DNA of 51,906 nucleotides from Alphaproteobacteria bacterium 65-37 (GCA_001897995.1 MKRV01000289.1:1-51906), one strand, 5' to 3'. Positions 8,154 to 17,132 are shown, numbered from the stretch's first letter. Notes: a model not told the origin generated them from the sequence alone. Numbers and translations are program-made.

Positions 8154-9650
8154 GTGAGTCTCAGCGGCGACGAGCTGTTTGCCGCCGGCCGCTTCGACGA
8201 GGCGATGGCAGCCTACCGTCAGATCCTCGCCAAGGATCCGGCCGACGCCGCGGCACGCATGGGGCTCGATGCGATCCTGGAGCGGGCGCGCACCGAGCAG
8301 CCCAACGCTCTGCTGCGTGAGCTGCTGTTGCAAGCCTATGCCGACGACGGCGCCAACTGGGAGGCGGTCGGTTGGGGCGCCGCCAACCAGCTCCTGGTCG
8401 GTTGGCCGCAGGACAACGATCTCGCCGTCCTTGCCGCCGATCCGCTGCTGCGCGAATTCCTGAGGAAGTCGCTCAATCGCGATGCCGCCCTGGAGCGGAG
8501 GTTGATCGCGCTGCGCCGCGCCGTGGCCGACGCGCTGCTGGCCGCCGAAGCGCCGGGCGAGGCGATCGTGGCGCTGGCCGATGCGCTTGCCGAGCAGGCC
8601 TGGCACAACGAATATATCTGGTCCGACGACGCCACGGTGCCGGACGGCTCGGCCGCCGCGATGTTCCGCCCGTCGGCGACGCCGCGCGCCGACGTCATCG
8701 AGGAGCGTCGGCTGGCGGCAGAGATTCCCGAGATCGCACCCATCATCGATGCCGTGTCGCAGTCGGTGGCGGCGATGTACGAAGCCAATCCCTATCCGCG
8801 CTGGACGCATCTTGCGCGCCGGCCGACGGTCGATGTGCGCGCAGCTCTTCTGCACGACTTTCCGCACGCCGCTCCGGTCGATTTCGGCGATGGCCCGCTG
8901 CAGGTGCTGATGCCGGGCGCCGGCACCGGCCAGCATCCGCTCACCGTGGCGTCGTCCTATGCCGGGGCGCAGGTCACCGGCGTCGATCTCTCCCGGGCGA
9001 GCCTCGCCTACGGCAAGCGCATGGCGAGCCGGCACGGCATCGCAAACATCGAGTTCCTGCGCGGTGACATTCTCGATCTGGCCAAGCTCGGCCGCACCTT
9101 CGACCATGCCGAATGCGTCGGCGTGCTGCACCACATGGCCGATCCGCGCGCCGGCCTGATGGCTATTTCGTCGGTGCTGCGGCCTGGCGCCTTCCTGCGG
9201 CTCGGCCTCTATGGCGAGGGCGCGCGCACCCTTGTGGTGCGGGCGCGGCGCGATATCGAGGCCGCCAAGTTGCCGGCGACGCTCGATGGCCTGCGCGACT
9301 TCCGCCGCAGGGTCATGACCGGCCAGTGGCGACGGCTGCGCGGGCTCACCGAATGGGAGGACTTCTGGAGTGCCAGCCTGCTGCGCGACCTCTGCTTCCA
9401 TGTGCAGGAGCATCGTTACACGGTCTCGCGCGTGCGCAGCTTCCTCGAGGGCAGCGGCCTCAACTTCCTCGGCTTCGAGTTCAATGTCGGTGCCTCGCAG
9501 CGTGCCGACGCCGGCGCCGGCCCGCTCGCGCTCTACGCCGCGCGGTTTCCGAGCGAGCGCACCCTGTCCGATCTCGCGAATTGGGAACAACTCGAACGCG
9601 AGAAATCCGGCCTGTTCCCTGGCTACGCCTTCGTCTGCCAGAAAATGTAG
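8154..9650 (+). CDS. TPR-containing class I SAM-dependent methyltransferase
   Basis: A 498-residue fusion. The N terminus (about residues 1-60) has a TPR-like pair beginning SGDELFAAGRFDEAMAAYRQIL. The middle holds YEANPYPRW, a motif that precedes the catalytic domain in a group of uncharacterised methyltransferases. The SAM site VLMPGAGTGQHPLTVA is motif I and TGVDLS is motif II, with AECVGVLHHMADP as motif IV/post-I. I chose the GTG at 8154, ten bases after the oxygenase stop; longer in-frame forms would overlap that gene. The acceptor is unknown. Pairing with a putative Fe/2OG oxygenase suggests joint action on one protein or metabolite. Confidence 0.8.
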   Translation: MSLSGDELFAAGRFDEAMAAYRQILAKDPADAAARMGLDAILERARTEQPNALLRELLLQAYADDGANWEAVGWGAANQLLVGWPQDNDLAVLAADPLLREFLRKSLNRDAALERRLIALRRAVADALLAAEAPGEAIVALADALAEQAWHNEYIWSDDATVPDGSAAAMFRPSATPRADVIEERRLAAEIPEIAPIIDAVSQSVAAMYEANPYPRWTHLARRPTVDVRAALLHDFPHAAPVDFGDGPLQVLMPGAGTGQHPLTVASSYAGAQVTGVDLSRASLAYGKRMASRHGIANIEFLRGDILDLAKLGRTFDHAECVGVLHHMADPRAGLMAISSVLRPGAFLRLGLYGEGARTLVVRARRDIEAAKLPATLDGLRDFRRRVMTGQWRRLRGLTEWEDFWSASLLRDLCFHVQEHRYTVSRVRSFLEGSGLNFLGFEFNVGASQRADAGAGPLALYAARFPSERTLSDLANWEQLEREKSGLFPGYAFVCQKM

Positions 9651-9665
9651 GCCGCGCTCGCGATG

Positions 9666-10592
9666 TCAGGTCGCGAAGAAGTCCGGCCCGCCTTTGCGCT
9701 TCAGTTCCTCGCCAGCGTCACGTCCCAGGGCTTCGGCGTCGGCAAGGGGGCCACGGCGTTCGGTGAAGATCACTTCCGATCCGTCGGGCCGGGCGATGAG
9801 GCCGCGCAGATGCAGGCCGTCGCCGGTCAGCACCGCATGGCCGGCGATCGGCGTGCGGCAGGAACCGTCGAGCACCGCGAGCATCGCATGCTCGGCGCTG
9901 ACGCAAATCGACGTCGGCTGATGGTCGATCGCCGCCAGCCAGCCGCGCGTGCGCTGATCGTCGATGCGGGTCTCGATGCAGACCGCCCCCTGACCGACGG
10001 CGGGCAGCATCTCGTCTTCCGGGATCGGCGTGCCGACCCTTTCCATACCGAGCCGCTTCAGGCCGGCGAGCGCCAGGATCGTCGCCTGCACAGTGCCTGA
10101 CCGGCATTTGGCCAGCCGGGTCTCGACATTGCCGCGCAAGGTCACGATCGCGAGGTCGGGGCGGCGATGCAGCAGCAGGGCGCGGCGGCGGAGCGCCGAC
10201 GTGCCCACGATCGCGCCCTGGCGCAGGTCGGCGATACGGGCGGCATCATTGGCGATCAACACGTCACGTGTATCTTCGCGCGGCAGGAACGCGGAAATGA
10301 CGAGGCCCGGCGGTTGCGCCGTCGGCATGTCCTTCATGCTGTGGACGGCCGCGTCGATGCGGCCGGAGAACATGGCCTCCTCGATTTCCTTCACGAACAG
10401 GCCCTTGCCGCCCGCCTCGGAGAGCGGACGGTCCTGGATCGCATCGCCCGTGGTCTTGATGGCGACGATCTCGACCGCGTCGGGCGCAGCCAGCGCCGGC
10501 ACGGCCCGCGCCAGAGCGTCGCGGACCAGGCCGGTCTGGGTGAGCGCGAGCCGGCTGCCGCGCGTGCCGAGCCGAAGAAGAGGTGCCGTCAT
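9666..10592 (-). CDS. hemC: Hydroxymethylbilane synthase (porphobilinogen deaminase)
   Basis: Polymerises four porphobilinogens into hydroxymethylbilane for haem and, where the pathway exists, cobalamin. The 308 residues begin with the family block LRLGTRGSRLALTQT and include HSMKDMPT and RREDT-like PREDTRDVLI. The cofactor-binding Cys sits in LDGSCRTPIAGHA. It converges on the methyltransferase gene (15-base gap) and diverges from tsaD with about 45 bases between starts, an arrangement common in alphaproteobacteria. Confidence 0.97.
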   Translation of the reverse strand: MTAPLLRLGTRGSRLALTQTGLVRDALARAVPALAAPDAVEIVAIKTTGDAIQDRPLSEAGGKGLFVKEIEEAMFSGRIDAAVHSMKDMPTAQPPGLVISAFLPREDTRDVLIANDAARIADLRQGAIVGTSALRRRALLLHRRPDLAIVTLRGNVETRLAKCRSGTVQATILALAGLKRLGMERVGTPIPEDEMLPAVGQGAVCIETRIDDQRTRGWLAAIDHQPTSICVSAEHAMLAVLDGSCRTPIAGHAVLTGDGLHLRGLIARPDGSEVIFTERRGPLADAEALGRDAGEELKRKGGPDFFAT

Positions 10593-10637
10593 GGCGCTGC
10601 TCTAGCGTAAGCAGTCGCATCATGCCAGAAGACCCGC

Positions 10638-11690
10638 ATGCTGGTGCTGGGCATCGAAACGAGCTGCGACGAAACGGCCGTTGCCGTGGTCGAGGGGCCG
10701 CCCGGAACTGGGCCGGCGGCGATGCAGCCGGTCGGCCGGATTTTGTCGAACACGATCTACAGTCAGCTCACCGAGCATCGCCGCTTTGGCGGCGTGGTCC
10801 CGGAAATCGCCGCCCGTGCCCACTTGGAGCGGATCGACGGGCTGATCGAGCAGGCTATGGTCGAGGCCGGTGTGGGGCTCGCCGATCTCGACGGCATCGC
10901 CGCGACCGGCGGGCCGGGGCTGATCGGCGGGGTCATGGTGGGAGTCATGACCGGCAAGGCGCTGGCTTTCGCCCACGAGAAGCCGTTCCTGGCGATCAAC
11001 CACCTCGAGGGCCACGCGCTTTCCGTGCGCCTGACCGAGCCGGTCGCGTTTCCCTATCTGCTGCTGCTGGTGTCGGGCGGCCACTGCCAGCTTCTCACCG
11101 TGCGCGGGCCCGGCGACTTCACGCGGCTCGGCACGACCATCGACGATGCGGCCGGCGAGTGCTTCGACAAGACGGCCAAGCTCCTGGGGCTGGGTTTCCC
11201 GGGCGGGCCGGCGGTCGAGAAGGCCGCGGTCGGCGGCGATCCCCGGCGTTTTGCCCTGCCGCGGCCGATGTGGCGCAAGCCCGGCTGTGACTTCTCCTTC
11301 TCGGGCTTGAAGACAGCGGTACGCCAGACGGCGGAAAAGCTCGATCCCAACGACGCGACCGCGGTGGCCGATCTCTGCGCCTCCTTCCAGCGCACGGTGG
11401 GCGATGTGTTCGTCGATCGCTGCACCAATGCGCTCGCCCTTGCGCCGATGCCCACGCTCGTCGTGGCCGGCGGCGTGGCGGCCAATGCCTATCTGCGCGG
11501 CCGGCTGGAGGAGGTGGCCGCGGCCCACGGCGCCCAGCTGGTGGCGCCGCCGGTCCGGCTCTGCACCGACAATGGCGCGATGATCGCCTGGGCCGGCGTC
11601 GAACGGCTGCGCCTCGGCCGGATCGACGGTCTCGATTTTCGCCCGCGCCCCCGTTGGCCGCTCGATCCCTCGACGGCTCATCGCCTGTAG
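10638..11690 (+). CDS. tsaD: tRNA N6-adenosine threonylcarbamoyltransferase TsaD
   Basis: Catalytic subunit of the complex that makes t6A37 in ANN-decoding tRNAs. The protein has 350 residues. It opens with [16 protein letters not shown], has the metal-binding NHLEGHALS (H-x3-H), [10 protein letters not shown], and [14 protein letters not shown] near the C terminus. The ATG at 10638 gives the standard N terminus. The small 2OG oxygenase-like gene, gpsA and an EVE-domain gene follow on the same strand with very small gaps, indicating one operon. Confidence 0.97.
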   Translation: MLVLGIETSCDETAVAVVEGPPGTGPAAMQPVGRILSNTIYSQLTEHRRFGGVVPEIAARAHLERIDGLIEQAMVEAGVGLADLDGIAATGGPGLIGGVMVGVMTGKALAFAHEKPFLAINHLEGHALSVRLTEPVAFPYLLLLVSGGHCQLLTVRGPGDFTRLGTTIDDAAGECFDKTAKLLGLGFPGGPAVEKAAVGGDPRRFALPRPMWRKPGCDFSFSGLKTAVRQTAEKLDPNDATAVADLCASFQRTVGDVFVDRCTNALALAPMPTLVVAGGVAANAYLRGRLEEVAAAHGAQLVAPPVRLCTDNGAMIAWAGVERLRLGRIDGLDFRPRPRWPLDPSTAHRL

Positions 11691-11699
11691 GATGTGCCC

Positions 11700-12335
11700 A
11701 TGAGCAGCGGTACCCTCGCCTTCGAAACGGTCGCGGCTTTCGCGACACCGATCATCGTGGTCGATCTGCCGGATGGGGCGCAGCTCAATGCAGCGCTGGT
11801 GCCGGTGCTGCTGAAGCGCGAGGCCGAGAAGAAAAGCGAGTCGCGCAGCACGCTCGGCGGCTGGCAGTCGAGTCTCGATCTCGACAAATGGGCGGGCGCG
11901 CCGGCGATCAAGCTGCTGGCGATCGCGCGCAACATCGCCAACCGCATCACCACCGACCGTACCGGCAAGCCCGTCACCATCCTGTGGCAGGCCAACATGT
12001 GGGCGAACATCAACCGCAGCGGCCACGGCAACGAGTTCCATTCCCATCCCGGCAGCTATTGGTCGGGCGTCTACTATGTCGACGATGGCGGTGTCTCGGC
12101 CGATCCGTCGCTGGGCGGCGAACTCGAATTCATGGATCCGCGCGGGCCGGCGCCGGCCATGTATGCGCCGCATCTCGCCTTCGCGCTGCCAGGCGGCCTG
12201 TCGGTCGGCACCAACCAGACGATCGTGCCCAAAGCCGGCCGGCTGGTGATGTTCCCGGCCTGGCTGCTGCATCAGGTCCGGCCCTATCGCGGCACGGCGC
12301 AGCGCATCTCCATCGCCTTCAATCTCAGCCTGTGA
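11700..12335 (+). CDS. Putative 2OG-Fe(II) oxygenase, TIGR02466-like family (copy 2)
   Basis: A protein of 211 residues that is plainly a paralogue of the product of 7493-8143. They share GGWQSS, QANMWANINRSG versus RANMWANINRSG, HSHPGS, YYVDDGGV, LEFMDPRG, MYAPHL, PKAGRLVMFP and the identical ending ISIAFNLSL. The predicted iron-binding His residues (HSHPGS and LLHQVRPY) and the distal Arg are kept. The ATG at 11700 follows AGGA with good spacing; a GTG at 11694 is a less likely alternative. It is inserted between tsaD and gpsA, and its TGA overlaps the gpsA GTG by four bases. Confidence 0.8.
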   Translation: MSSGTLAFETVAAFATPIIVVDLPDGAQLNAALVPVLLKREAEKKSESRSTLGGWQSSLDLDKWAGAPAIKLLAIARNIANRITTDRTGKPVTILWQANMWANINRSGHGNEFHSHPGSYWSGVYYVDDGGVSADPSLGGELEFMDPRGPAPAMYAPHLAFALPGGLSVGTNQTIVPKAGRLVMFPAWLLHQVRPYRGTAQRISIAFNLSL

Positions 12336-13321
12336 GCGCGCTCGACCATATCGGCGTCGTGGGCGGCGGCGCCTGGGGCACCGCGCTTGCCTGCCTGGCT
12401 CGCCGCGCCGGCCGCCGGGTCACCTTGTGGTCGCGCGATCCCGCCGTCTCGCGCGCCATCGCGGCGGAGCAGCGCAACGAGATCTACCTGCCGGGCCAGT
12501 CGCTCGACGCCGGCATCGAGGCCGTCGCCGATCTCAGCGCACTCGCCGCCTGCGATGCGATCCTGCTGGTCTGCCCGGCACAGGCGCTGCGCGGCGTCGC
12601 CCGCGACCTGCCGGGTAGGTCGCCGGTGGTGATCTGTGCCAAGGGCATCGAGGCCTCGACCGGCCTGCTGATGCCGGAAGTGCTGGCGGAGGCCCTGCCG
12701 GGGCGGGCGATCGCCATGCTCTCGGGGCCGAGCTTCGCTGAGGAGGCGGTGCAGGGACTGCCGACGGCGGTCAGCATCGCCACGCACGATGCCGATCTCG
12801 GCCGCGACCTCGCCGGGGCGCTCGCCGCCGGCATGTTCCGGCCCTACTGGATCGACGACGTCACGGGCGTCTCATTGGGCGGCGCGGTGAAGAACGTCCT
12901 GGCGATTGCCGCCGGCATTGTCGAAGGCCGCGGGCTCGGCCACAACGCGGCCGCCGCGCTGATCACGCGTGGCTTCGCCGAGATGGCGCGGCTCGGCCTC
13001 GCCATGGGCGCCAACCTCGAGACGCTGACCGGGCTGAGCGGTCTCGGCGATCTGGTGCTGACCTGCCATGGCCCATTGTCGCGCAACCGTTCGCTGGGCG
13101 CAGCGCTCGGCCGGGGGGCGAGCCTCGCCGACTACCTGCAGGGCCGACGGCAGGTCGTCGAAGGCGCGGCGACGGCGCCGGCGGTGCTGGCGCGAGCAGC
13201 CAAGCTCGGCATCGAGATGCCGATTTGCACCGCCGTCGATGCTATCCTGCATCGCGGCGCGGACCTCGACGAGGCGATCCGCGGCCTGCTGGCGCGACCG
13301 TTGCGCCGCGAAGGCACGTAA
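12332..13321 (+). CDS. gpsA: Glycerol-3-phosphate dehydrogenase [NAD(P)+]
   Basis: Reduces dihydroxyacetone phosphate to sn-glycerol-3-phosphate for phospholipid synthesis. The GTG at 12332 overlaps the preceding stop (GTGA) and gives a 329-residue protein with the N-terminal nucleotide fold IGVVGGGAWGTALA. CAKGIEASTG, LSGPSFAEE and GAVKNVLAIAAGI (with the catalytic Lys) are present, as is LSGLGDLVLTC. A much longer in-frame reading upstream only overlaps the preceding genes. Confidence 0.96.
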   Translation: MSALDHIGVVGGGAWGTALACLARRAGRRVTLWSRDPAVSRAIAAEQRNEIYLPGQSLDAGIEAVADLSALAACDAILLVCPAQALRGVARDLPGRSPVVICAKGIEASTGLLMPEVLAEALPGRAIAMLSGPSFAEEAVQGLPTAVSIATHDADLGRDLAGALAAGMFRPYWIDDVTGVSLGGAVKNVLAIAAGIVEGRGLGHNAAAALITRGFAEMARLGLAMGANLETLTGLSGLGDLVLTCHGPLSRNRSLGAALGRGASLADYLQGRRQVVEGAATAPAVLARAAKLGIEMPICTAVDAILHRGADLDEAIRGLLARPLRREGT

Positions 13322-13344
13322 GACGAGACGAGTAGGGGGAAGAC

Positions 13345-13752
13345 ATGGCGCATTGGCTCATCAAGTCCGAGCCGTCGGTTTATGGCTGGGCGCAGTTCGT
13401 GAAGGAGAAGAAGACCTCCTGGACCGGCGTGCGCAATGCCCAGGCGTCGATCAATCTCAAGGCCATGAAGGTGGGCGACCGCTGCTTCTTCTACCACTCG
13501 AATGAAGGCAAGGAGATCGTGGGCATCGCCGAGGTGGTGAAGGCGGCCTATCTCGATCCTACCGACAAGGCCGGCAAAGCCGTCACCGTCGACGTGAAGG
13601 CCCTCGAACCGGTGAAGACGCCGGTGACGCTCGCCGCCATCAAGGCCGATCCGAAGCTCAAGGATTTCGGCCTGGTCCGCCAGTCGCGCCTCTCCGTCGT
13701 GCCGGTGAGCGACGAGCAGTGGAAGATGATCATGAAGATGGCGGGCGGCTGA
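13345..13752 (+). CDS. EVE domain-containing protein
   Basis: A 135-residue single-domain EVE protein related to thymocyte nuclear protein 1. It begins MAHWLIKSEPSVYGW, followed by W-x-G-V-R-N and VGDRCFFYHSNEGKEIVGIAEV, the PUA-like fold that recognises modified bases. In alphaproteobacteria such genes commonly trail tsaD-gpsA, as here. AGGGGGAAGAC precedes the ATG. A role in binding modified nucleic acid is inferred from the fold only. Confidence 0.92.
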   Translation: MAHWLIKSEPSVYGWAQFVKEKKTSWTGVRNAQASINLKAMKVGDRCFFYHSNEGKEIVGIAEVVKAAYLDPTDKAGKAVTVDVKALEPVKTPVTLAAIKADPKLKDFGLVRQSRLSVVPVSDEQWKMIMKMAGG

Positions 13753-13839
13753 TCGGAGCCGACGGCGTTTTGGGGAGACGGATTGGCCGGCTGCGATGCC
13801 GGTCGAGTCCGTCGACAGGGGCGGGAGAGGTAAGCGTCG

Positions 13840-14700
13840 ATGGTCGACAATACGCGCGGCATCCTCGCGATGGCGGCGTCGGTCGTCGTCTTCATCTTCA
13901 ACGATGCGCTGATCAAGCTCGCGGCCGAGACCATTCCCTCGGTCCAGGCGATCGGTGTGCGCGGCCTGTTCGCCACGCTCTGGTGCAGCCTCGCCCTGCT
14001 GGTGAGCGGCGCCTGGCGGCAGCTCCCGATGGCGGTGCATCCGCTGGTGATGCTGCGCGGTGGCCTGGAGTCGGGCGCGGCGATCTTCTACCTGATCGCG
14101 CTGTTCCAGATTCCCTTCGCCATCGCCACGGCCATCAACCTCTCGACACCGCTGGTGCTGACGGTGCTCGCCGTCCTGATCCTGAAGGAGAACGTGCGCT
14201 GGCGGCGCTGGAGCGCGGTGATCGTGGGCTTCCTGGGCGTGTTGCTGGTGATCCAGCCGCGACCGGGCGACATCAATGCCTGGACCTGGCTGGTGCTGCT
14301 GGCGACCCTGATCGGTGCCTTCCGCGACATCATCGCCCGCTATCTGCCGCCGGCCGTGCCGACCCTGGTCGTGTCCTTCACGACCGCGCTCGGCGTCGCG
14401 CTGGTCGGCTGCGTCTGGGCGCTGATCGACGGCTGGCAGCCGATGGACTGGCGCGGCATCGGCTTCATCGTCGCCTCGTCGCTGCTGCTCGCCGCCGGCT
14501 ATCAGTTCCTGGTCGTTGCGCTGCGCTCGGGCGGCGAGATCTCGGTCATGGCCTCGTTCCGCTACTCCTCGATCCTGTGGGCCCTGGGCATCGGCTACGT
14601 CGTATGGGGCGAGGTGCCCAATGCCCTGGCCATCGCCGGCATTGCGGTGATCGTGGGCTCCGGCCTGTACATTCTGCATCGCGAGCGCGTGCGGCGTTGA
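13840..14700 (+). CDS. DMT-superfamily (EamA) transporter
   Basis: A 286-residue membrane protein with about ten hydrophobic segments in two EamA repeats. Repeat marks include PLVLTVLAVLILKENVRWRRWSAV in the first half and FRYSSILWALGIGYVVWGEVPNALAIAG in the second. The family exports amino acids, metabolites or drugs, and the substrate here cannot be told. It stands alone between the EVE gene and an enoyl-CoA hydratase gene, all on the same strand. Confidence 0.9.
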   Translation: MVDNTRGILAMAASVVVFIFNDALIKLAAETIPSVQAIGVRGLFATLWCSLALLVSGAWRQLPMAVHPLVMLRGGLESGAAIFYLIALFQIPFAIATAINLSTPLVLTVLAVLILKENVRWRRWSAVIVGFLGVLLVIQPRPGDINAWTWLVLLATLIGAFRDIIARYLPPAVPTLVVSFTTALGVALVGCVWALIDGWQPMDWRGIGFIVASSLLLAAGYQFLVVALRSGGEISVMASFRYSSILWALGIGYVVWGEVPNALAIAGIAVIVGSGLYILHRERVRR

Positions 14701-14749
14701 GTGTGGCCTGGCTCGCCTGATATCGACACCTATCAACGCAGAGGTTCTC

Positions 14750-15526
14750 ATGACAGGCGCCGTCAGCTACTCCGTGACCGAAGGCATCGCCGATATCGTT
14801 CTTACCCGGCCGCCGGTCAATGCGCTCAATCTCGAGACGGTGCGGGAGATCATCACGGCGCTGAAGCGCGCGAGCGCCGACCGGGACGTGGGGGCCGTCG
14901 TGATCTCGAGCGGCACGCCGCGCCGCTTTTGCGCCGGACTCGATCTCGATCAGGTGCAGGGCAAGTCGATCGCCGAGATGCACACGTTGCTCTCTGCCCT
15001 CTATGTCGAGCTGCACGACGTCCAGCTCGCGCTCGGCAAGCCGTCGATTGCCGCCGTCGCCGGCGCGGCGCGCGGCGCGGGCATGACGCTCTCGATCTCC
15101 TGCGATGTGATCATTGCGGGCGACAAGGCGACATTCGGCTATCCCGAGATCGATGTCGGGCTGATCCCCGGCATCCATTTCGTCCACCTGCCGCGCATCA
15201 TCGGCAAGCACCGGGCCTTCGAGCTTCTCTTCAGTGGTCGGAGCTTCGATGCCGCCGAAGCGGCCTCGCTGGGGCTGGTGAGCAAGGTGGTGCCGGATGC
15301 CGAGGTCCTGGCCGAGGCACACAGGCTCGCCCGTACTTTCGCGGCCAAGTCGCCGGCGGTGATGCGCCTGGCCCGTGCCGCCTTCGGGCGGGCCTGCGAC
15401 ATGGGCTACCGCCACAACGTCGCGGAGATCGTCGAGGCCTTCTGCACCATCGCCTCGACGCCGGACAGCCAGGAAGGCGTCAACGCCTTTGCAGCCAAGC
15501 GGCCCCCGGTCTGGGAGCCGCGCTAG
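14750..15526 (+). CDS. Enoyl-CoA hydratase/isomerase family protein
   Basis: A 258-residue crotonase-fold protein. The oxyanion-hole segments are SSGTPRRFCAGLDLDQV and AAVAGAARGAGMTLSISCDVIIAG. It has YPEIDVGLIPG, but the usual catalytic Glu positions are not both obvious, so hydratase versus isomerase or hydrolase activity is open. The C-terminal PDSQEGVNAFAAKRPPVW is typical. It is not embedded in a beta-oxidation operon. Confidence 0.88.
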   Translation: MTGAVSYSVTEGIADIVLTRPPVNALNLETVREIITALKRASADRDVGAVVISSGTPRRFCAGLDLDQVQGKSIAEMHTLLSALYVELHDVQLALGKPSIAAVAGAARGAGMTLSISCDVIIAGDKATFGYPEIDVGLIPGIHFVHLPRIIGKHRAFELLFSGRSFDAAEAASLGLVSKVVPDAEVLAEAHRLARTFAAKSPAVMRLARAAFGRACDMGYRHNVAEIVEAFCTIASTPDSQEGVNAFAAKRPPVWEPR

Positions 15527-15554
15527 GAGCCGTGCTGAGCTGGCGGATCCGGCC

Positions 15555-15586
15555 CTATCGAGCGACCCCGATCTATCGAGCGACCC
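15555..15586. repeat. Short tandem direct repeat at the 3' end of the creatininase-family gene
   Basis: CTATCGAGCGACCC occurs at 15555-15568 and again at 15573-15586, an 18-base period. The inner copy encodes the last residues and the stop of the minus-strand creatininase-family gene; the outer copy lies just past the stop in the convergent gap. It looks like a local duplication of the gene end. Confidence 0.6.
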
Positions 15587-16316
15587 ACGATTCGTAGTCG
15601 CGCGCCACTTCTTCCACGGCGGTATCGTAGAAGCGCTTGCCGTGCTCGGGCGTCGCCTGGTTGGGGTCGGAACCGATCCGTCCGTCGGGGAAGGTGCGGC
15701 GATAGTCTTCGGCGTCGGCGAAAGAGCCGTTGGGCGCGATGCGCGGCTCCATCTGCTTCTGCTGCATGGTCTCGGGGTACTTGTACCAGGTGAGCGCCAC
15801 TTCCGAGGCAGTGGCGTGGCTGCCCTCGCCGACCGGATAAAGCTCTTGGCTCAGCCGCTTGATGCCGGGCCCATCCCACCAGTTGCGCAGGGCGCACTTG
15901 ATCGAGGGCTGGTTGGACAGCCGCTCCATCGAGCGTTCGGCGTAGATCTCGGAGAAGGCGGCCGTCACCGTGGCGATGTTGCCGCCGTGGCCGTTCACGA
16001 AGAAGAAGCGCGTGAAGCCGTGCCGCGCCAGCGACACCACGGTGTCGCGCACCACGGCGATGAGGGTGGTGGGCCGCAGCGTCACCGAGCCCGCGAAAGC
16101 CAGGTGATGCTGTGCCATGCCGACCGAGATGGTGGGCGCCACCAGGGCGCCGACCTTGTCACCGGCGCCGCGGGCGATCATCTCGGCGGTCAGCGCGTCG
16201 GTGCCGATCAGGCCGGTCGGCCCGTGCTGCTCGGTCGAGCCGATCGGGATGATGATGCCGGTCTTGGTCTTGAGGTAGTCGTCGACGAACTGCCACGTCT
16301 TGAGCTGAAGCTGCAC
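15573..16316 (-). CDS. Creatininase family protein (metal-dependent amidohydrolase-like)
   Basis: A 247-residue creatininase/FAPy-deformylase-like protein. Metal ligands of the fold are visible in PIGSTEQHGPTGLIGTDALTAE (Glu, His, Asp) and FVNGHGGN (His), plus a Glu in the later VGEGSHATASEVA. The family includes creatininase, MftE-like peptidases and ArfB-type FAPy deformylases, so the substrate is not fixed. The start is a GTG at 16316, with AGGAG nine bases upstream. That Shine-Dalgarno site lies partly inside a nine-base-pair hairpin. It converges on the enoyl-CoA hydratase gene. Confidence 0.87.
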   Translation of the reverse strand: MQLQLKTWQFVDDYLKTKTGIIIPIGSTEQHGPTGLIGTDALTAEMIARGAGDKVGALVAPTISVGMAQHHLAFAGSVTLRPTTLIAVVRDTVVSLARHGFTRFFFVNGHGGNIATVTAAFSEIYAERSMERLSNQPSIKCALRNWWDGPGIKRLSQELYPVGEGSHATASEVALTWYKYPETMQQKQMEPRIAPNGSFADAEDYRRTFPDGRIGSDPNQATPEHGKRFYDTAVEEVARDYESWVAR

Positions 16317-16326
16317 GAAACTGAAC

Positions 16327-16349
16327 TCCTGTGGGATTTGCCCACAGGA
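16327..16349 (-). promoter_or_regulatory. Hairpin covering the Shine-Dalgarno site of the creatininase-family gene
   Basis: TCCTGTGGG (16327-16335) and CCCACAGGA (16341-16349) form a perfect nine-pair stem with a five-base loop. On the minus strand the 3' arm ends in AGGA of the AGGAG preceding the GTG start. It could limit translation, or be a terminator for the upstream lipoprotein gene whose stop is 31 bases away. The lack of a U-run makes the terminator less likely. Confidence 0.5.
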
Positions 16350-16379
16350 TGCGTCGCGGTCAGCGATCAGGCAAGGCGT

Positions 16380-17021
16380 TCATCCGGTCGGCAGGGCGGG
16401 CGCGGCAGGATCGACCGTGGCGGCAAGACGGCGGCGGTCGAGGTCGGCCAGAGCCTTGTCGCGGGCTTCGGTGAGCTTCTTGATTTCGATGGTGCAAAGT
16501 TCGCGGTTGCCCGAATTGCAGCGTGTCTCGATCGTCTTGATCTCGGCGTTCGCGCCATCTTCGATCCGTGTCCTGATCCCGGCAAAGTGAGCGTCGCGCG
16601 CCTCATCGCTCGGGAAACTCGCGGGTGTAAGCACCACCATGACCCGCTCGGGGTACTTGTTGTTGGCCCCAGACGCGGCATCGACCGCTACGCCGACAAG
16701 ACCGCCCAGCAGCAAATTGCCCAGGGTGGCGCCGGTGAAGCTCGATGCCAGGAGCTCGTCCGACCGCGCGTAGCCTTCCCGCGTGCAGCTGACGACCACA
16801 TTGTCTTTGGAGCGGGCGACATTGACCCGACCCGGCGTCGGGTTGACGACACCGATGTTGGCGCCTGCCCGATCGATCTTGCATTCGGCCCCCGGCGGCT
16901 GGGATTCGATCAAGACGTCCTGTGTCGTTCCCCCGACCACCGTTGCGCAAGCTGAAGCGACAAAACCCAGCGCAATCACCACCACAAGGCGGCCAATGGC
17001 CGCCAAACGCCCGACATTCAC
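16380..17021 (-). CDS. Predicted lipoprotein with PEGA-like N-terminal region
   Basis: A 213-residue protein with signal peptide and lipobox (VASACATVVGGTTQDV, Cys at about residue 25). The next segment, IESQPPGAECKIDRAGANIGVVNPTPGRVNVARSKDNVVVSC, is a PEGA-like beta repeat of the type found in surface lipoproteins that resemble host-type translation-factor annotations. A glycine-rich hydrophobic stretch (TGATLGNLLLGGLVGVAVDAASG) follows, and the C terminus is a charged helical tail with two Cys. It is probably anchored in the periplasm or outer membrane. Its function is not known. Confidence 0.75.
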   Translation of the reverse strand: MNVGRLAAIGRLVVVIALGFVASACATVVGGTTQDVLIESQPPGAECKIDRAGANIGVVNPTPGRVNVARSKDNVVVSCTREGYARSDELLASSFTGATLGNLLLGGLVGVAVDAASGANNKYPERVMVVLTPASFPSDEARDAHFAGIRTRIEDGANAEIKTIETRCNSGNRELCTIEIKKLTEARDKALADLDRRRLAATVDPAAPALPTG

Positions 17022-17132
17022 TCGTTTTCTCCCCCAGCCGGTAAACCGGCCGGCGAGGATGCTATCGACAAGAGATACCGTTCGGCAAGTACAACTGTCG
17101 GTTAGGCCGGTGCAGGTGCCCGAAGGAGCCGC

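Noticed and set aside
10620..12272. Long minus-strand open frame opposite tsaD and the oxygenase-like gene
   Set aside because: Shadow of genes with clear motifs; no domain in the product.
11654..12331. Long N-terminal extension of GpsA in frame
   Set aside because: It overlaps the tsaD end and the whole oxygenase-like gene; the GTGA overlap at 12332 gives the normal GpsA N terminus.
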